Below, in pieces: positions 35,805 through 43,033 of a DNA stretch of 52,014 bases. The position numbers were made by a program, and so were the translations under genes. Under the pieces are notes generated by a model, which ran no database searches, was not told where the DNA came from, and was given only the letters and a program-made list of their open reading frames with translations. The DNA is from Candidatus Methanoperedens sp. (GTDB taxonomy: Archaea; Halobacteriota; Methanosarcinia; Methanosarcinales; Methanoperedenaceae): positions 1 to 52,014 of the forward strand of contig JAUSDC010000181.1 of assembly GCA_030650845.1 (NCBI GenBank), written 5' to 3'. Every line of letters begins with the position of its first letter. Position 1 is the stretch's first letter.

Positions 35805-36617
35805 TCATAGTATATATGTAGTTACTGCATCAACCAATACCTTATACGAGATCCAAAGCATCCAGACCGTAATAGCCAGGAAGATAACTGTGAACACTAA
35901 CTTTGCCAATATTGTAACAGGTCCTGTGTTATTCCCATGGTTTGTTTCTGTTCCTTCTTCAGGTTCCCGATCTTTCATCACAGCTTCATATTCTAAGGCA
36001 TGCTCATGGTGCATCTCTTGTGCTGATATATTCCCTGTGATCCAGGAAATATTCGGGAATTTCCCGATGTGTTCATCATAGAAATGACCTATGAACACTG
36101 CAAGAGATGCAAGGACTGCTTCCCAGGTGTGGAACAGGTTAGCTATCTGGACTACACCGATCGGAAAATACTGCATGGCTTCGAATGGTTTCCACATCAA
36201 TATTCCGGTGAAGCCCATGACTACAGCTCCAAACCCTGCTCCGAAATATTCGAACTTCTGTTTCCAGGTATATCTTCCGAATTTGGGATGCTGATCCGTT
36301 AGCCTCAGGTAATACCGCATCTGCTGCATGAAGTCTTTGATGTCCTGCAGATTGAACAATACATCAAATCGCGGCTTCTCCAGGATATGGAACACCACAT
36401 GGTAAACAGATACACCTATCATCAGCAGACCTGAATATTGGTGAATAAGCGTCCTGTTATCAAAACCGCCCACAGAATCTATCATCCATTTCGCCCACCA
36501 CTCATCAGGGAACTTCAATGGAAAACCAGTGTATGCAAGCAGTATAAAGGTCGTAAAGAAAATTATATGCTGTACACGCTGGTTGACCGTGAATCGTCTG
36601 AATTTTAATTCACTCAT
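35805..36617 (-). CDS. Membrane cytochrome b (formate dehydrogenase gamma-like)
   Basis: A 270-residue protein with five hydrophobic helices: VQHIIFFTTFILLAYTGFPL, YSGLLMIGVSVYHVVFHIL, FGAGFGAVVMGFTGILMW, LFHTWEAVLASLAVFIGHFY and VFTVIFLAITVWMLW. Paired His residues in helices 1, 2 and 4 can bind two b haems, as in FdnI/HydC-type subunits that oxidise or reduce quinones. It overlaps the seven-haem gene by 8 bases. Together they make a minimal quinone:cytochrome c module without a catalytic subunit. Confidence 0.88.
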   Translation of the reverse strand: MSELKFRRFTVNQRVQHIIFFTTFILLAYTGFPLKFPDEWWAKWMIDSVGGFDNRTLIHQYSGLLMIGVSVYHVVFHILEKPRFDVLFNLQDIKDFMQQMRYYLRLTDQHPKFGRYTWKQKFEYFGAGFGAVVMGFTGILMWKPFEAMQYFPIGVVQIANLFHTWEAVLASLAVFIGHFYDEHIGKFPNISWITGNISAQEMHHEHALEYEAVMKDREPEEGTETNHGNNTGPVTILAKLVFTVIFLAITVWMLWISYKVLVDAVTTYIL

Positions 36618-37506
36618 GATTTTTCCTCCCTTTTAAGTCAAGTCCTGAAGTAATGCCCAGGAAAATAAGCCCGAATGTAAATACCAGTTCAAACAGTATC
36701 ATAACTATGTAGAAGTATGTTACAAGGGATTTGACATCTATGAATAACAGGTTAACTGACTGCTCTTCATGGATCTTGCCGCCATAAACATAGACATTGT
36801 TAGCGCCTGGATGACAATTTGTTTTCCCGCAGGTTGCGGGCAGGTTAGCCGGATTTATTGCAGATTCAGGATCATCTTGGGGTTTTGTATCGTGGTTCTC
36901 ATGACAATCAGAGCATGTTGCAAGTACTTTTCCACCACCCAGGTAAGACTTGTAATGATACGACTTTTTATAGGTGTCAAATCGGTCTGTTTTTATTCCA
37001 TAGTACCAGGCTTGCATTTTCGTCTGGTTTTCATGACAGCCTCCGCACATCAATGGTATATTTTCAAGATGTGTTGGAGAGGTCTGTTCTGTTGAAGGTA
37101 TGATATTATGGACTCCATGGCAGTCGATGCACGATGCTGCTTCAGGTCTTCCCTCCAGGACTTTTTTCCAGTGTATGCTTTTTTTGTATTTCTCGGTTGC
37201 CTGCATATGGCATCTGGAACAGATATCTGTCAGATTAGTCCGTGAAGGCGAGCCTGTAAAATCCTTAGACATCACGTCTATAGATACTACGCTGCCGTTG
37301 ATCTTTATGTCTCCGCCATGGCAGTCAGTACACGAAATATTATTATTAAAGTGTACACTTTTTTCAAACTCGTTTACCTGTTTTGTATGGCAGTGAGAAC
37401 AGGATGCATCCACCACCCTGTCCTGCGCTAATGCAACCCCGGTCAAGAACATTCCAGCAAGGAAAATCAAAGCAATTATTTTAATTCTCCCTGCCCTCAA
37501 ATACAT
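36610..37506 (-). CDS. Seven-haem c-type cytochrome with signal peptide and C-terminal helix
   Basis: A 298-residue protein: signal peptide (IKIIALIFLAGMFLTGVALA), then six CxxCH sites (CSHCH, CTDCH, CSRCH, CIDCH, CGGCH, CSDCH) and one CGKTNCH, a C-x4-CH site, then a membrane helix (FYIVMILFELVFTFGLIFLG) and basic tail. The layout resembles NrfH/NapC-neighbour type multihaem donors and proteins of quinol:cytochrome c modules in anaerobic methane oxidisers. It starts five bases after paralogue 3 of the RHH/V4R-like family. Confidence 0.92.
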   Translation of the reverse strand: MYLRAGRIKIIALIFLAGMFLTGVALAQDRVVDASCSHCHTKQVNEFEKSVHFNNNISCTDCHGGDIKINGSVVSIDVMSKDFTGSPSRTNLTDICSRCHMQATEKYKKSIHWKKVLEGRPEAASCIDCHGVHNIIPSTEQTSPTHLENIPLMCGGCHENQTKMQAWYYGIKTDRFDTYKKSYHYKSYLGGGKVLATCSDCHENHDTKPQDDPESAINPANLPATCGKTNCHPGANNVYVYGGKIHEEQSVNLLFIDVKSLVTYFYIVMILFELVFTFGLIFLGITSGLDLKGRKNHE

Positions 37507-37511
37507 TTCTT

Positions 37512-38954
37512 CTATGGTATTCGTATCATCACCTCACACAAATTATCACCTTGAATAACGGATTTATTGACAATGAATTCTGCTTTACTTCCAAATGCAT
37601 AATGCAGCGCTCCTTTGAAGGTCTCTCTTATTGTATGACATATATATTTATCAAACGAATTCCCTTCTGTGACAAGGCTGCATTTCTTGATAGTATATAG
37701 CAGATCGTTTCCCTCTAAATTCCATTCACTCTCCCTGTGAAGCCGGGAATCGATAATAGTAATTGCTTTGCTGAAGTTATCCAGGTCCCATTTCTTGATG
37801 CTGTTCTCACGTTCGTATTCTTGCATCAGGTAAATGCCTGTCCTCCTGCCAAGTGAGGTCAGGGTCAGGGGAATATCCGGGATATCCCTTATTCCCTTTA
37901 GATATGCCATGAACACAAGCAATTCCTTGTCAAACGTGCTTTTACTCGTCTTAAGATTAGATACTATCTCGTTTATTTTCGTACCCACATCAGGTCTGTG
38001 CCTGAGCACTATCATATTAGCGACAGTTGCAGCGTCGTATAAATGACCGCTGGATTCCAGAAGCAGTACAAGACTATTTTTCAGCTTTTCAATTGCCTCT
38101 TTTGTCCTGAAATTGTGGAACAATGCTATGGTGTCTTTGTCTATTTCCACCCTGTCTGCGATCCTTGATGTTTCGTAAACCTCTTTTATCAGATAGAGCA
38201 TCTCTGGTAATGGTATATCTCGTACCGGCTTTTTTGCCAGATTCTCTATCATTATCTCTCCCAGGGGTACCCTGTCTGAAAGGATATCTTCAAAATAGTT
38301 CCTGTGGACAGTGACCATATTGTAGTTGCTGATCAAATGCCTGTCGATCAAAGCCTTCCAGAAAGCAGGGCGGCTCTTTATCGTTTTCATTACTTCATCC
38401 CGCTCTCCGAAAAAAGTACACAGGCTCTTTTTCGCATCCTTAATACTTGATCTTAACAGTTCGACCTTTACGCACTCATTAGATCCTGTTACCTTCTTTA
38501 TCTCAAGTGGCGCCTGGATAAGTGAGTTTTTCACCAGGTACTGGCAGATAATACAAGCCACGAATTTTATTCTTTGAGAGTGACCTTTTATTTCGACCAA
38601 TACATCAGAAGGGAATGAGTCGCGGTCATATTTCAGAACAATATCTGTACCCCATTCGAGTTCAGAGAACCTGCGTTTCAGGTATTCTTCCAGTTCTCCC
38701 ATAGAATTGATCAGCGTCGGGTTTATTGTTTCGTCCAGTATTTCATCAGGAATAAGAATGCCATCTATCTCCGAAAGTATCCAGTTGAGTAAAGATATAT
38801 CTATGGCAGATGAATTCGAACGATAGCTGTATTTTTCTGCCAGATTTATCATTTCTCTCAGCGCAGCTCCGAAGTTGCCATTTTGTTTATCGATATATTG
38901 TTTCATTTTTTCAATATGGTCATCGTCAAGAGAGATGTGTCTGGTAATATTCAT
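37512..38954 (-). CDS. RHH/V4R-like predicted regulator, paralogue 3
   Basis: A 480-residue protein (MNITRHISLDDDHIEKMKQYIDKQNGNF...). The RHH-like N-terminus, the SNYNMVTVHRNYFEDIL and MIVLRHRPDVGTKINEI core and the C-terminal V4R-like part (YICHTIRETFKGALHYAFG, GDNLCEVMI) are all intact. It stands between the small membrane gene s2 and the second seven-haem gene, repeating the order of the NrfD operon. This repeated order is the best evidence that the protein serves these operons. Confidence 0.65.
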   Translation of the reverse strand: MNITRHISLDDDHIEKMKQYIDKQNGNFGAALREMINLAEKYSYRSNSSAIDISLLNWILSEIDGILIPDEILDETINPTLINSMGELEEYLKRRFSELEWGTDIVLKYDRDSFPSDVLVEIKGHSQRIKFVACIICQYLVKNSLIQAPLEIKKVTGSNECVKVELLRSSIKDAKKSLCTFFGERDEVMKTIKSRPAFWKALIDRHLISNYNMVTVHRNYFEDILSDRVPLGEIMIENLAKKPVRDIPLPEMLYLIKEVYETSRIADRVEIDKDTIALFHNFRTKEAIEKLKNSLVLLLESSGHLYDAATVANMIVLRHRPDVGTKINEIVSNLKTSKSTFDKELLVFMAYLKGIRDIPDIPLTLTSLGRRTGIYLMQEYERENSIKKWDLDNFSKAITIIDSRLHRESEWNLEGNDLLYTIKKCSLVTEGNSFDKYICHTIRETFKGALHYAFGSKAEFIVNKSVIQGDNLCEVMIRIP

Positions 38955-39022
38955 TGCAGATCAACCCCGCATATTTCATATTCCTTTTTCTCTCTATGAC
39001 GATCCATCGATATCCACCGCTC

Positions 39023-39205
39023 TTATGTTCTTGCAACCTTCTGCACGAAGTATACAAAGAATGCCACCGGGATCAGGAATAATCCTGCAGCAAAGATGCC
39101 AAAGAAGGTTTCAGTCGGTAGGCTATACGCAGCTGCCAGAAAAACAAGGGCAGCAGCAACCACTCCCAGATATTTTATCTGAGTTTCTAATGTCCGGTTC
39201 TCCAT
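39023..39205 (-). CDS. Small two-helix membrane protein, paralogue s2 (short form)
   Basis: A 60-residue protein with two helices (YLGVVAAALVFLAAAYSL and IFAAGLFLIPVAFFVYFV), ending QKVART. It lacks the charged C-terminal helix of s1 and s3. The GLFLIPVAFFVY segment is the shared motif. GGGTGATATAAT precedes the ATG, close to the leader of s3. It heads the cytochrome b operon. Confidence 0.7.
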   Translation of the reverse strand: MENRTLETQIKYLGVVAAALVFLAAAYSLPTETFFGIFAAGLFLIPVAFFVYFVQKVART

Positions 39206-39234
39206 ATTATATCACCCTGAACTAACATATAAAA

Positions 39235-39245
39235 TGACAATGTTA
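39235..39245. promoter_or_regulatory. TGACA-A-TGTTA operator-like palindrome before s2
   Basis: Eleven bases, one mismatch from the perfect palindrome before s3. It ends 29 bases before the s2 ATG on the minus strand. Confidence 0.6.
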
Positions 39246-39359
39246 TAGACGTGTTTGAGAACATCCTGTGACTGATCTGCCTTTTTTCGTCACGATGAAC
39301 TATATTGTGGAGCGTGTGCGACAAAATAAAAAAATAATGTACGTTTTCACCTTATTTTT

Positions 39360-39411
39360 CCATGATTATCTGATTCATGGTCTATTCTTCCATGATTATT
39401 CGAATTCATGG
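39360..39411. repeat. Two tandem CCATGA-N-TCATGG palindromes
   Basis: CCATGATTATCTGATTCATGG at 39360-39380 and a near copy at 39390-39411, 30 bases apart. Each has perfect six-base arms. They lie in the middle of the divergent spacer. Confidence 0.55.
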
Positions 39412-39556
39412 TTTTAAAGAGCCAAATACGCTTTAATTATGGACGCAAATCCTGATACATTTTTAAATATCTGTATTATTGGAGTTCATACGCCATTATT
39501 TCGCTTCTGTGGCGTTACGTGCTGATTTGTGACCTTAGCATTACCAAATACACTTT

Positions 39557-39567
39557 TGACATTGTCA
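39557..39567. promoter_or_regulatory. TGACA-T-TGTCA perfect palindrome before s3
   Basis: A perfect 11-base palindrome ending 32 bases before the s3 ATG. The leader that follows, GAGGTGATATAAT, is nearly that of s2. Confidence 0.65.
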
Positions 39568-39599
39568 TCAGATAGATTAGATTGACGAGGTGATATAAT

Positions 39600-39905
39600 A
39601 TGGACACACGGTTAAAATATATTGTGGCAATAACTGCGGCAATGGGTTTTATGATGGCGGCATATTTTTATCCCGCAGAAACTTTCATCACCTTTACCGT
39701 AGGGTGGCTGTTCTTCATACCGGCTGCATTCGTTGTATATATGACCTGGAGTTTCCTTGAATACATGAAGGAACGGAAACACATGATCACTGTGGGTATC
39801 AAACCTACCGAAGCTATGAGAGTTCTGGCACGCAGGGAAGCAGAATTGAAGAAAGAAAAGGAAATGATGTACGAAGAGCTGGGGAGAGGGATACAGCCCA
39901 GGTAG
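39600..39905 (+). CDS. Small two-helix membrane protein, paralogue s3
   Basis: A 101-residue protein, close to s1 over its whole length: two helices (YIVAITAAMGFMMAAYFY and FTVGWLFFIPAAFVVYMTW) and a charged helix (GIKPTEAMRVLARREAELKKEKEMMYEEL). GAGGTGAT precedes the ATG. Unlike s1 and s2 it is transcribed towards its neighbouring RHH/V4R-like gene, with 21 bases between their ends. Confidence 0.75.
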   Translation: MDTRLKYIVAITAAMGFMMAAYFYPAETFITFTVGWLFFIPAAFVVYMTWSFLEYMKERKHMITVGIKPTEAMRVLARREAELKKEKEMMYEELGRGIQPR

Positions 39906-39926
39906 GTCCCTTTCCTTTTTTTGCTC

Positions 39927-41366
39927 TCATGGTAGAGTTATTACGACCTGGCAAAATTCGTCCCCATGTGAGATTAATTTCTTGATCTCTAATTTTGCTG
40001 TATTTCCGAATGCATGGTTCAATGCGCCTTTGAAGGTTTCCCTGGAAGTATGGCAGACGCAAGTATCTAATTTATTTCCTTCATTGGCGATATTGCATCT
40101 TTTCACCGTATAGAGCAGAATGTTCCCGTCAAGTTTCCATTCGCTTTCGGTGTGGAGTTTGGAATTGATGATCTCAAATGCCTTTTTGAAGCTTGCAAGG
40201 TCCCATTTCCTGATGACATTCTCCTTTTCGTATTCCTGCATCAGGGTTTTACCCATTCTTCTTCCCAGGGAGGTAAGGGACAGAGGGATGTCCGGGATGT
40301 TCTTTAGCCCTTTAAGGAAAGCCATGAACATCATCAATTCCTGATCCACTCTACTGTTGCTTGTTTTCAGATTATCCACGACCTCATTGATCTTCAATCC
40401 CACATCTGGCCTGTGAGTCAGCACGATCATGTTGGCTGTGGATTTTGCATCATATAAATGACCGTTGGTCTCCAACAATGCAACAAGGATCTTTTTTAGT
40501 TTTTCTATAGCATCCTTGTTTCTATAATTATGGAATAAAATAACATTTTCGTTATCGATCTCCACCCGGTCTACGACCCTTGCGGTCTCATACACTTCTT
40601 TTATTAGAGGAAGCATCTGCGCCAATGGAATTTCCTGGATGGGTTTTTTTGCCAGGTTCTCTATTGTTATTTCCCCGAGCGGTATGTTGTTCGCCAGAAG
40701 TTCTTCAAAATAATTCCTGTGGACAGTGATCATGTTGTAATTACTTAAATGATGTCTGCAAATTATGGCTTTCCAGAAGGTTGGATAGCCTTTTATGATC
40801 TTTATTACTTCATCCATCCCTCCGAAAAATGTGGTAAGGCTGTTGAGCGCATCATTTTTATTAGATCGGGAAAGTTCGATCTTCATTCCTTCATTAAAAT
40901 TTAAGACAGAATTTATCTCAAGAGGAGATCGTTCAAGCGAATTTTTGACGAGATATTGGGACATGATGCAGGAGATGAATTTTACTTTCTGGTTATCACC
41001 CTTTATTTCCATCAAAATATCAGAAGGAAATGAATCATTATCACATTTTAATGAAATATCTGTATTCCATCCAAGGTCCTGGAATCTGAAATTAACGAAC
41101 CCTTCGAGCTTTCTCACTGAATTTATCAGCATTGGATCGATCATTTCGTTCATCACGTCGTCCGGAATGAAGGTGCATACCTCAGTGAGTATCCATTTAA
41201 AAATAGAGTTATCTAATGCAGAGGAGTTAAATGGCAGCCCGGATTTTCCTGCCTTATCTATTATTTCCCTCATCGCAGCGCTGAAATTACCCTGATGTCG
41301 TTCGACATAAGGTCTCATCTTTTCAACGCAGTCCTTATCAAGGGAAATATGCTTAGTAACGATCAT
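39927..41366 (-). CDS. RHH/V4R-like predicted regulator, paralogue 4
   Basis: A 479-residue protein (MIVTKHISLDKDCVEKMRPYVERHQGNFSAAMREII). The RHH-like start, VTVHRNYFEELL and MIVLTHRPDVGLKINEV core, and V4R-like C-terminus (CVCHTSRETFKGALNHAFG, GDEFCQVVI) are conserved. It is closest to paralogue 1 by eye. No cytochrome gene follows; the gene converges with s3 and diverges from s4. Confidence 0.65.
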   Translation of the reverse strand: MIVTKHISLDKDCVEKMRPYVERHQGNFSAAMREIIDKAGKSGLPFNSSALDNSIFKWILTEVCTFIPDDVMNEMIDPMLINSVRKLEGFVNFRFQDLGWNTDISLKCDNDSFPSDILMEIKGDNQKVKFISCIMSQYLVKNSLERSPLEINSVLNFNEGMKIELSRSNKNDALNSLTTFFGGMDEVIKIIKGYPTFWKAIICRHHLSNYNMITVHRNYFEELLANNIPLGEITIENLAKKPIQEIPLAQMLPLIKEVYETARVVDRVEIDNENVILFHNYRNKDAIEKLKKILVALLETNGHLYDAKSTANMIVLTHRPDVGLKINEVVDNLKTSNSRVDQELMMFMAFLKGLKNIPDIPLSLTSLGRRMGKTLMQEYEKENVIRKWDLASFKKAFEIINSKLHTESEWKLDGNILLYTVKRCNIANEGNKLDTCVCHTSRETFKGALNHAFGNTAKLEIKKLISHGDEFCQVVITLP

Positions 41367-41494
41367 TTCTTTTAAACCTGAAGTTAAATCTATACCCGTT
41401 ATCTTTACCCGTTTTCCCCATTTTTACAGATTTAGGTTTTTATCCTACCATATATTCATCGACTTTATCACCATATATAGTTTGCTGTTTGATT

Positions 41495-41504
41495 TGCCAA
41501 GGCA
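41495..41504. promoter_or_regulatory. TGCC-AA-GGCA palindrome between paralogue 4 and s4
   Basis: A perfect palindrome of TGCCA-type half-sites in the divergent spacer, about 130 bases from the paralogue 4 start and 90 from s4. A direct repeat of GATACATTTTA lies at about 41535-41557. Functional link to the other operators is uncertain. Confidence 0.35.
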
Positions 41505-41594
41505 TAGCCTTTAAAATAATCATTTTGCGAAAAGATACATTTTAGATACATTTTATATAGTCCCTGCAGTATAGAACTTGTGGGGCGACCTGTA

Positions 41595-41849
41595 ATGATG
41601 AATAGAACTATGAAAGTAGCTGTCTTTTTAAGTATCATTATTTTATTATTTGTTTCGATCTCATGGACAGTGATGATCCTGATACTTGGATTATTGTTTA
41701 TTCCACCGTTAGCTGTTATTATTTATGCGTTCCTGCATGGTACGCCAGTTATTCGAAGGGAGATAGAGGCTGTTTTGTCTTCAGGAAAAGATTTCTTCCT
41801 GATCTCAGTTTCAAAAAAATATATTACGCTAGAACCGCAGTTTAGATAA
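41595..41849 (+). CDS. Small two-helix membrane protein, divergent paralogue s4
   Basis: An 84-residue protein from the ATG at 41595 (MMNRTMKVAVFLS); a GTG at 41580 could add five residues. Two helices (VAVFLSIIILLFVSI and MILILGLLFIPPLAVIIYAFL) and a polar C-terminal part. The GLLFIPPLAVIIY segment matches the G-x-L-F-x-I-P motif of s1-s3, but the rest differs, so kinship is tentative. Transcribed away from paralogue 4. Confidence 0.5.
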   Translation: MMNRTMKVAVFLSIIILLFVSISWTVMILILGLLFIPPLAVIIYAFLHGTPVIRREIEAVLSSGKDFFLISVSKKYITLEPQFR

Positions 41850-41880
41850 TCTATTTATCATGAAGGTCTGGAAATAATAA

Positions 41881-42450
41881 ATGAAATCCATCGCAATAGT
41901 CAGAGCAACAGATATCTTGAAAATCAGGTCTACACTGCTTGAAATGAACCGGGCGGGCATAGAATTTGATGGGGGACCTAAAGAGATCAATCCCGCTTCA
42001 GTTGAAAAAGTGTTATCCCGACCAACAGAGAAGAATTATGAATTTTGCTCCCTTGTCCCCATCATGCAGGATTACGATTTTTCCCGGGGAATAATAAAAG
42101 CTCTCACACTTTATTCTGAAGTTCTTCTAATTGATGAATCCTCTGAGCTTTTTAGCAGGTTCTCCAGGCTGATACAGGTATTACCTGACCTTGATCTTCC
42201 AGACCAGCCATACAAAGAAATTAAAAAACAAATTACTGCCCTGCAGGAGAAAACAACCAGTGTATATCTGGGCGTGTTCGTTAACAAAAAAGTACAATTA
42301 CATACGATCTCTGGAAAGGTAAATGATGGTATCCTCAGGAATGCTGATCCAATTGGTGTTTTTTTTGAGCCGCAGGATGGTTCATCCCCTGTTTTTTTTA
42401 CGTGGCACGATATCAAAAAGATCGTGATACCCAGGGAAGAAAAAGGTTAG
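41881..42450 (+). CDS. Conserved-looking protein of unknown function
   Basis: A 189-residue soluble alpha-beta protein (MKSIAIVRATDILKIRSTLLEMNRAG...). It begins like an Rossmann-type strand and ends with a compact beta region (VFFTWHDIKKIVIPREEKG). I recognise no family and no catalytic motif. It starts 31 bases after s4 on the same strand, so the two may be co-transcribed, and its end overlaps the cbiE stop by four bases. Confidence 0.6.
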   Translation: MKSIAIVRATDILKIRSTLLEMNRAGIEFDGGPKEINPASVEKVLSRPTEKNYEFCSLVPIMQDYDFSRGIIKALTLYSEVLLIDESSELFSRFSRLIQVLPDLDLPDQPYKEIKKQITALQEKTTSVYLGVFVNKKVQLHTISGKVNDGILRNADPIGVFFEPQDGSSPVFFTWHDIKKIVIPREEKG

Positions 42451-43031
42451 GAAACGCCAGCGATCATAAGGCAATAAAGCTCGGATCTCGCAACAGGTGG
42501 TCGCTCTGTCGTGCCTTCAAAGATACGTTCATCAGGATAGGCAAGATTCTCAAATACCCATATCCGTCTTGAAATACCACGTTGTTCCAGCATGGCAGCA
42601 ATTTCATTCACCCCGAACGTGGCGTCGGGAAGGAGAAAAACGTTTTTTCCAATTTCCAGCTCTTCTATTAACCTGGTTTTTACTGCCTCCACGTTCCTTG
42701 AATGGGCTGTTATGACTGCCACAATCTCAATATCCAGACGTAGATAGGAACACGCAAGTTGCAGTGAGGATATGCCGGGGATGACAATATCTCCTGGTTT
42801 TGCGAATTTTCCAAGCCCTGAAAGCATGGGATCACCAGTCGATAGTACGACTGCATCCCCGGGAAGGGATTTCAGCGTGTAATCCTCAATTTCGTGAACT
42901 TCGCATTTAATATGCTCACCTGCAAGTTCTATCGCCCTTCTTGAGCCAAAAATAATTCTTGCGCCCTCAATGGCAGACGCTGCTTCCGGGGTCAAGAGAT
43001 TGGGCCCCGCGCCCACGCCTACTATTTTCAT
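42447..43031 (-). CDS. cbiE: Cobalt-precorrin-7 C5-methyltransferase CbiE
   Basis: A 194-residue SAM enzyme of the tetrapyrrole methylase fold in anaerobic cobalamin synthesis. MKIVGVGAGPNLLTPEA is the family start and VVLSTGDPMLSGLGKF the second motif, followed by PGISSLQLAC. The ATG at 43031 follows AGAGGT and comes two bases after the cbiD stop; an upstream TTG would overlap it. The CbiT decarboxylase domain is not fused and not adjacent. Confidence 0.92.
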   Translation of the reverse strand: MKIVGVGAGPNLLTPEAASAIEGARIIFGSRRAIELAGEHIKCEVHEIEDYTLKSLPGDAVVLSTGDPMLSGLGKFAKPGDIVIPGISSLQLACSYLRLDIEIVAVITAHSRNVEAVKTRLIEELEIGKNVFLLPDATFGVNEIAAMLEQRGISRRIWVFENLAYPDERIFEGTTERPPVARSELYCLMIAGVS

Positions 43032-43033
43032 GA

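Larger units (their letters stand above)
39206..39599. other. Gene-free divergent control region between s2 and s3
   Basis: About 390 bases with no supported coding frame. It holds one TGACAWTGTYA-type palindrome close to each end and the paired CCATGA-N-TCATGG palindromes in the middle, plus AT-rich promoter-like runs. It must drive both the minus-strand cytochrome b operon and the plus-strand s3 gene. Confidence 0.6.

Noticed and set aside
39360-39411. Tandem palindromes as insertion-sequence ends
   Set aside because: No transposase frame or target duplication nearby and both copies are in the same orientation only 30 bases apart.
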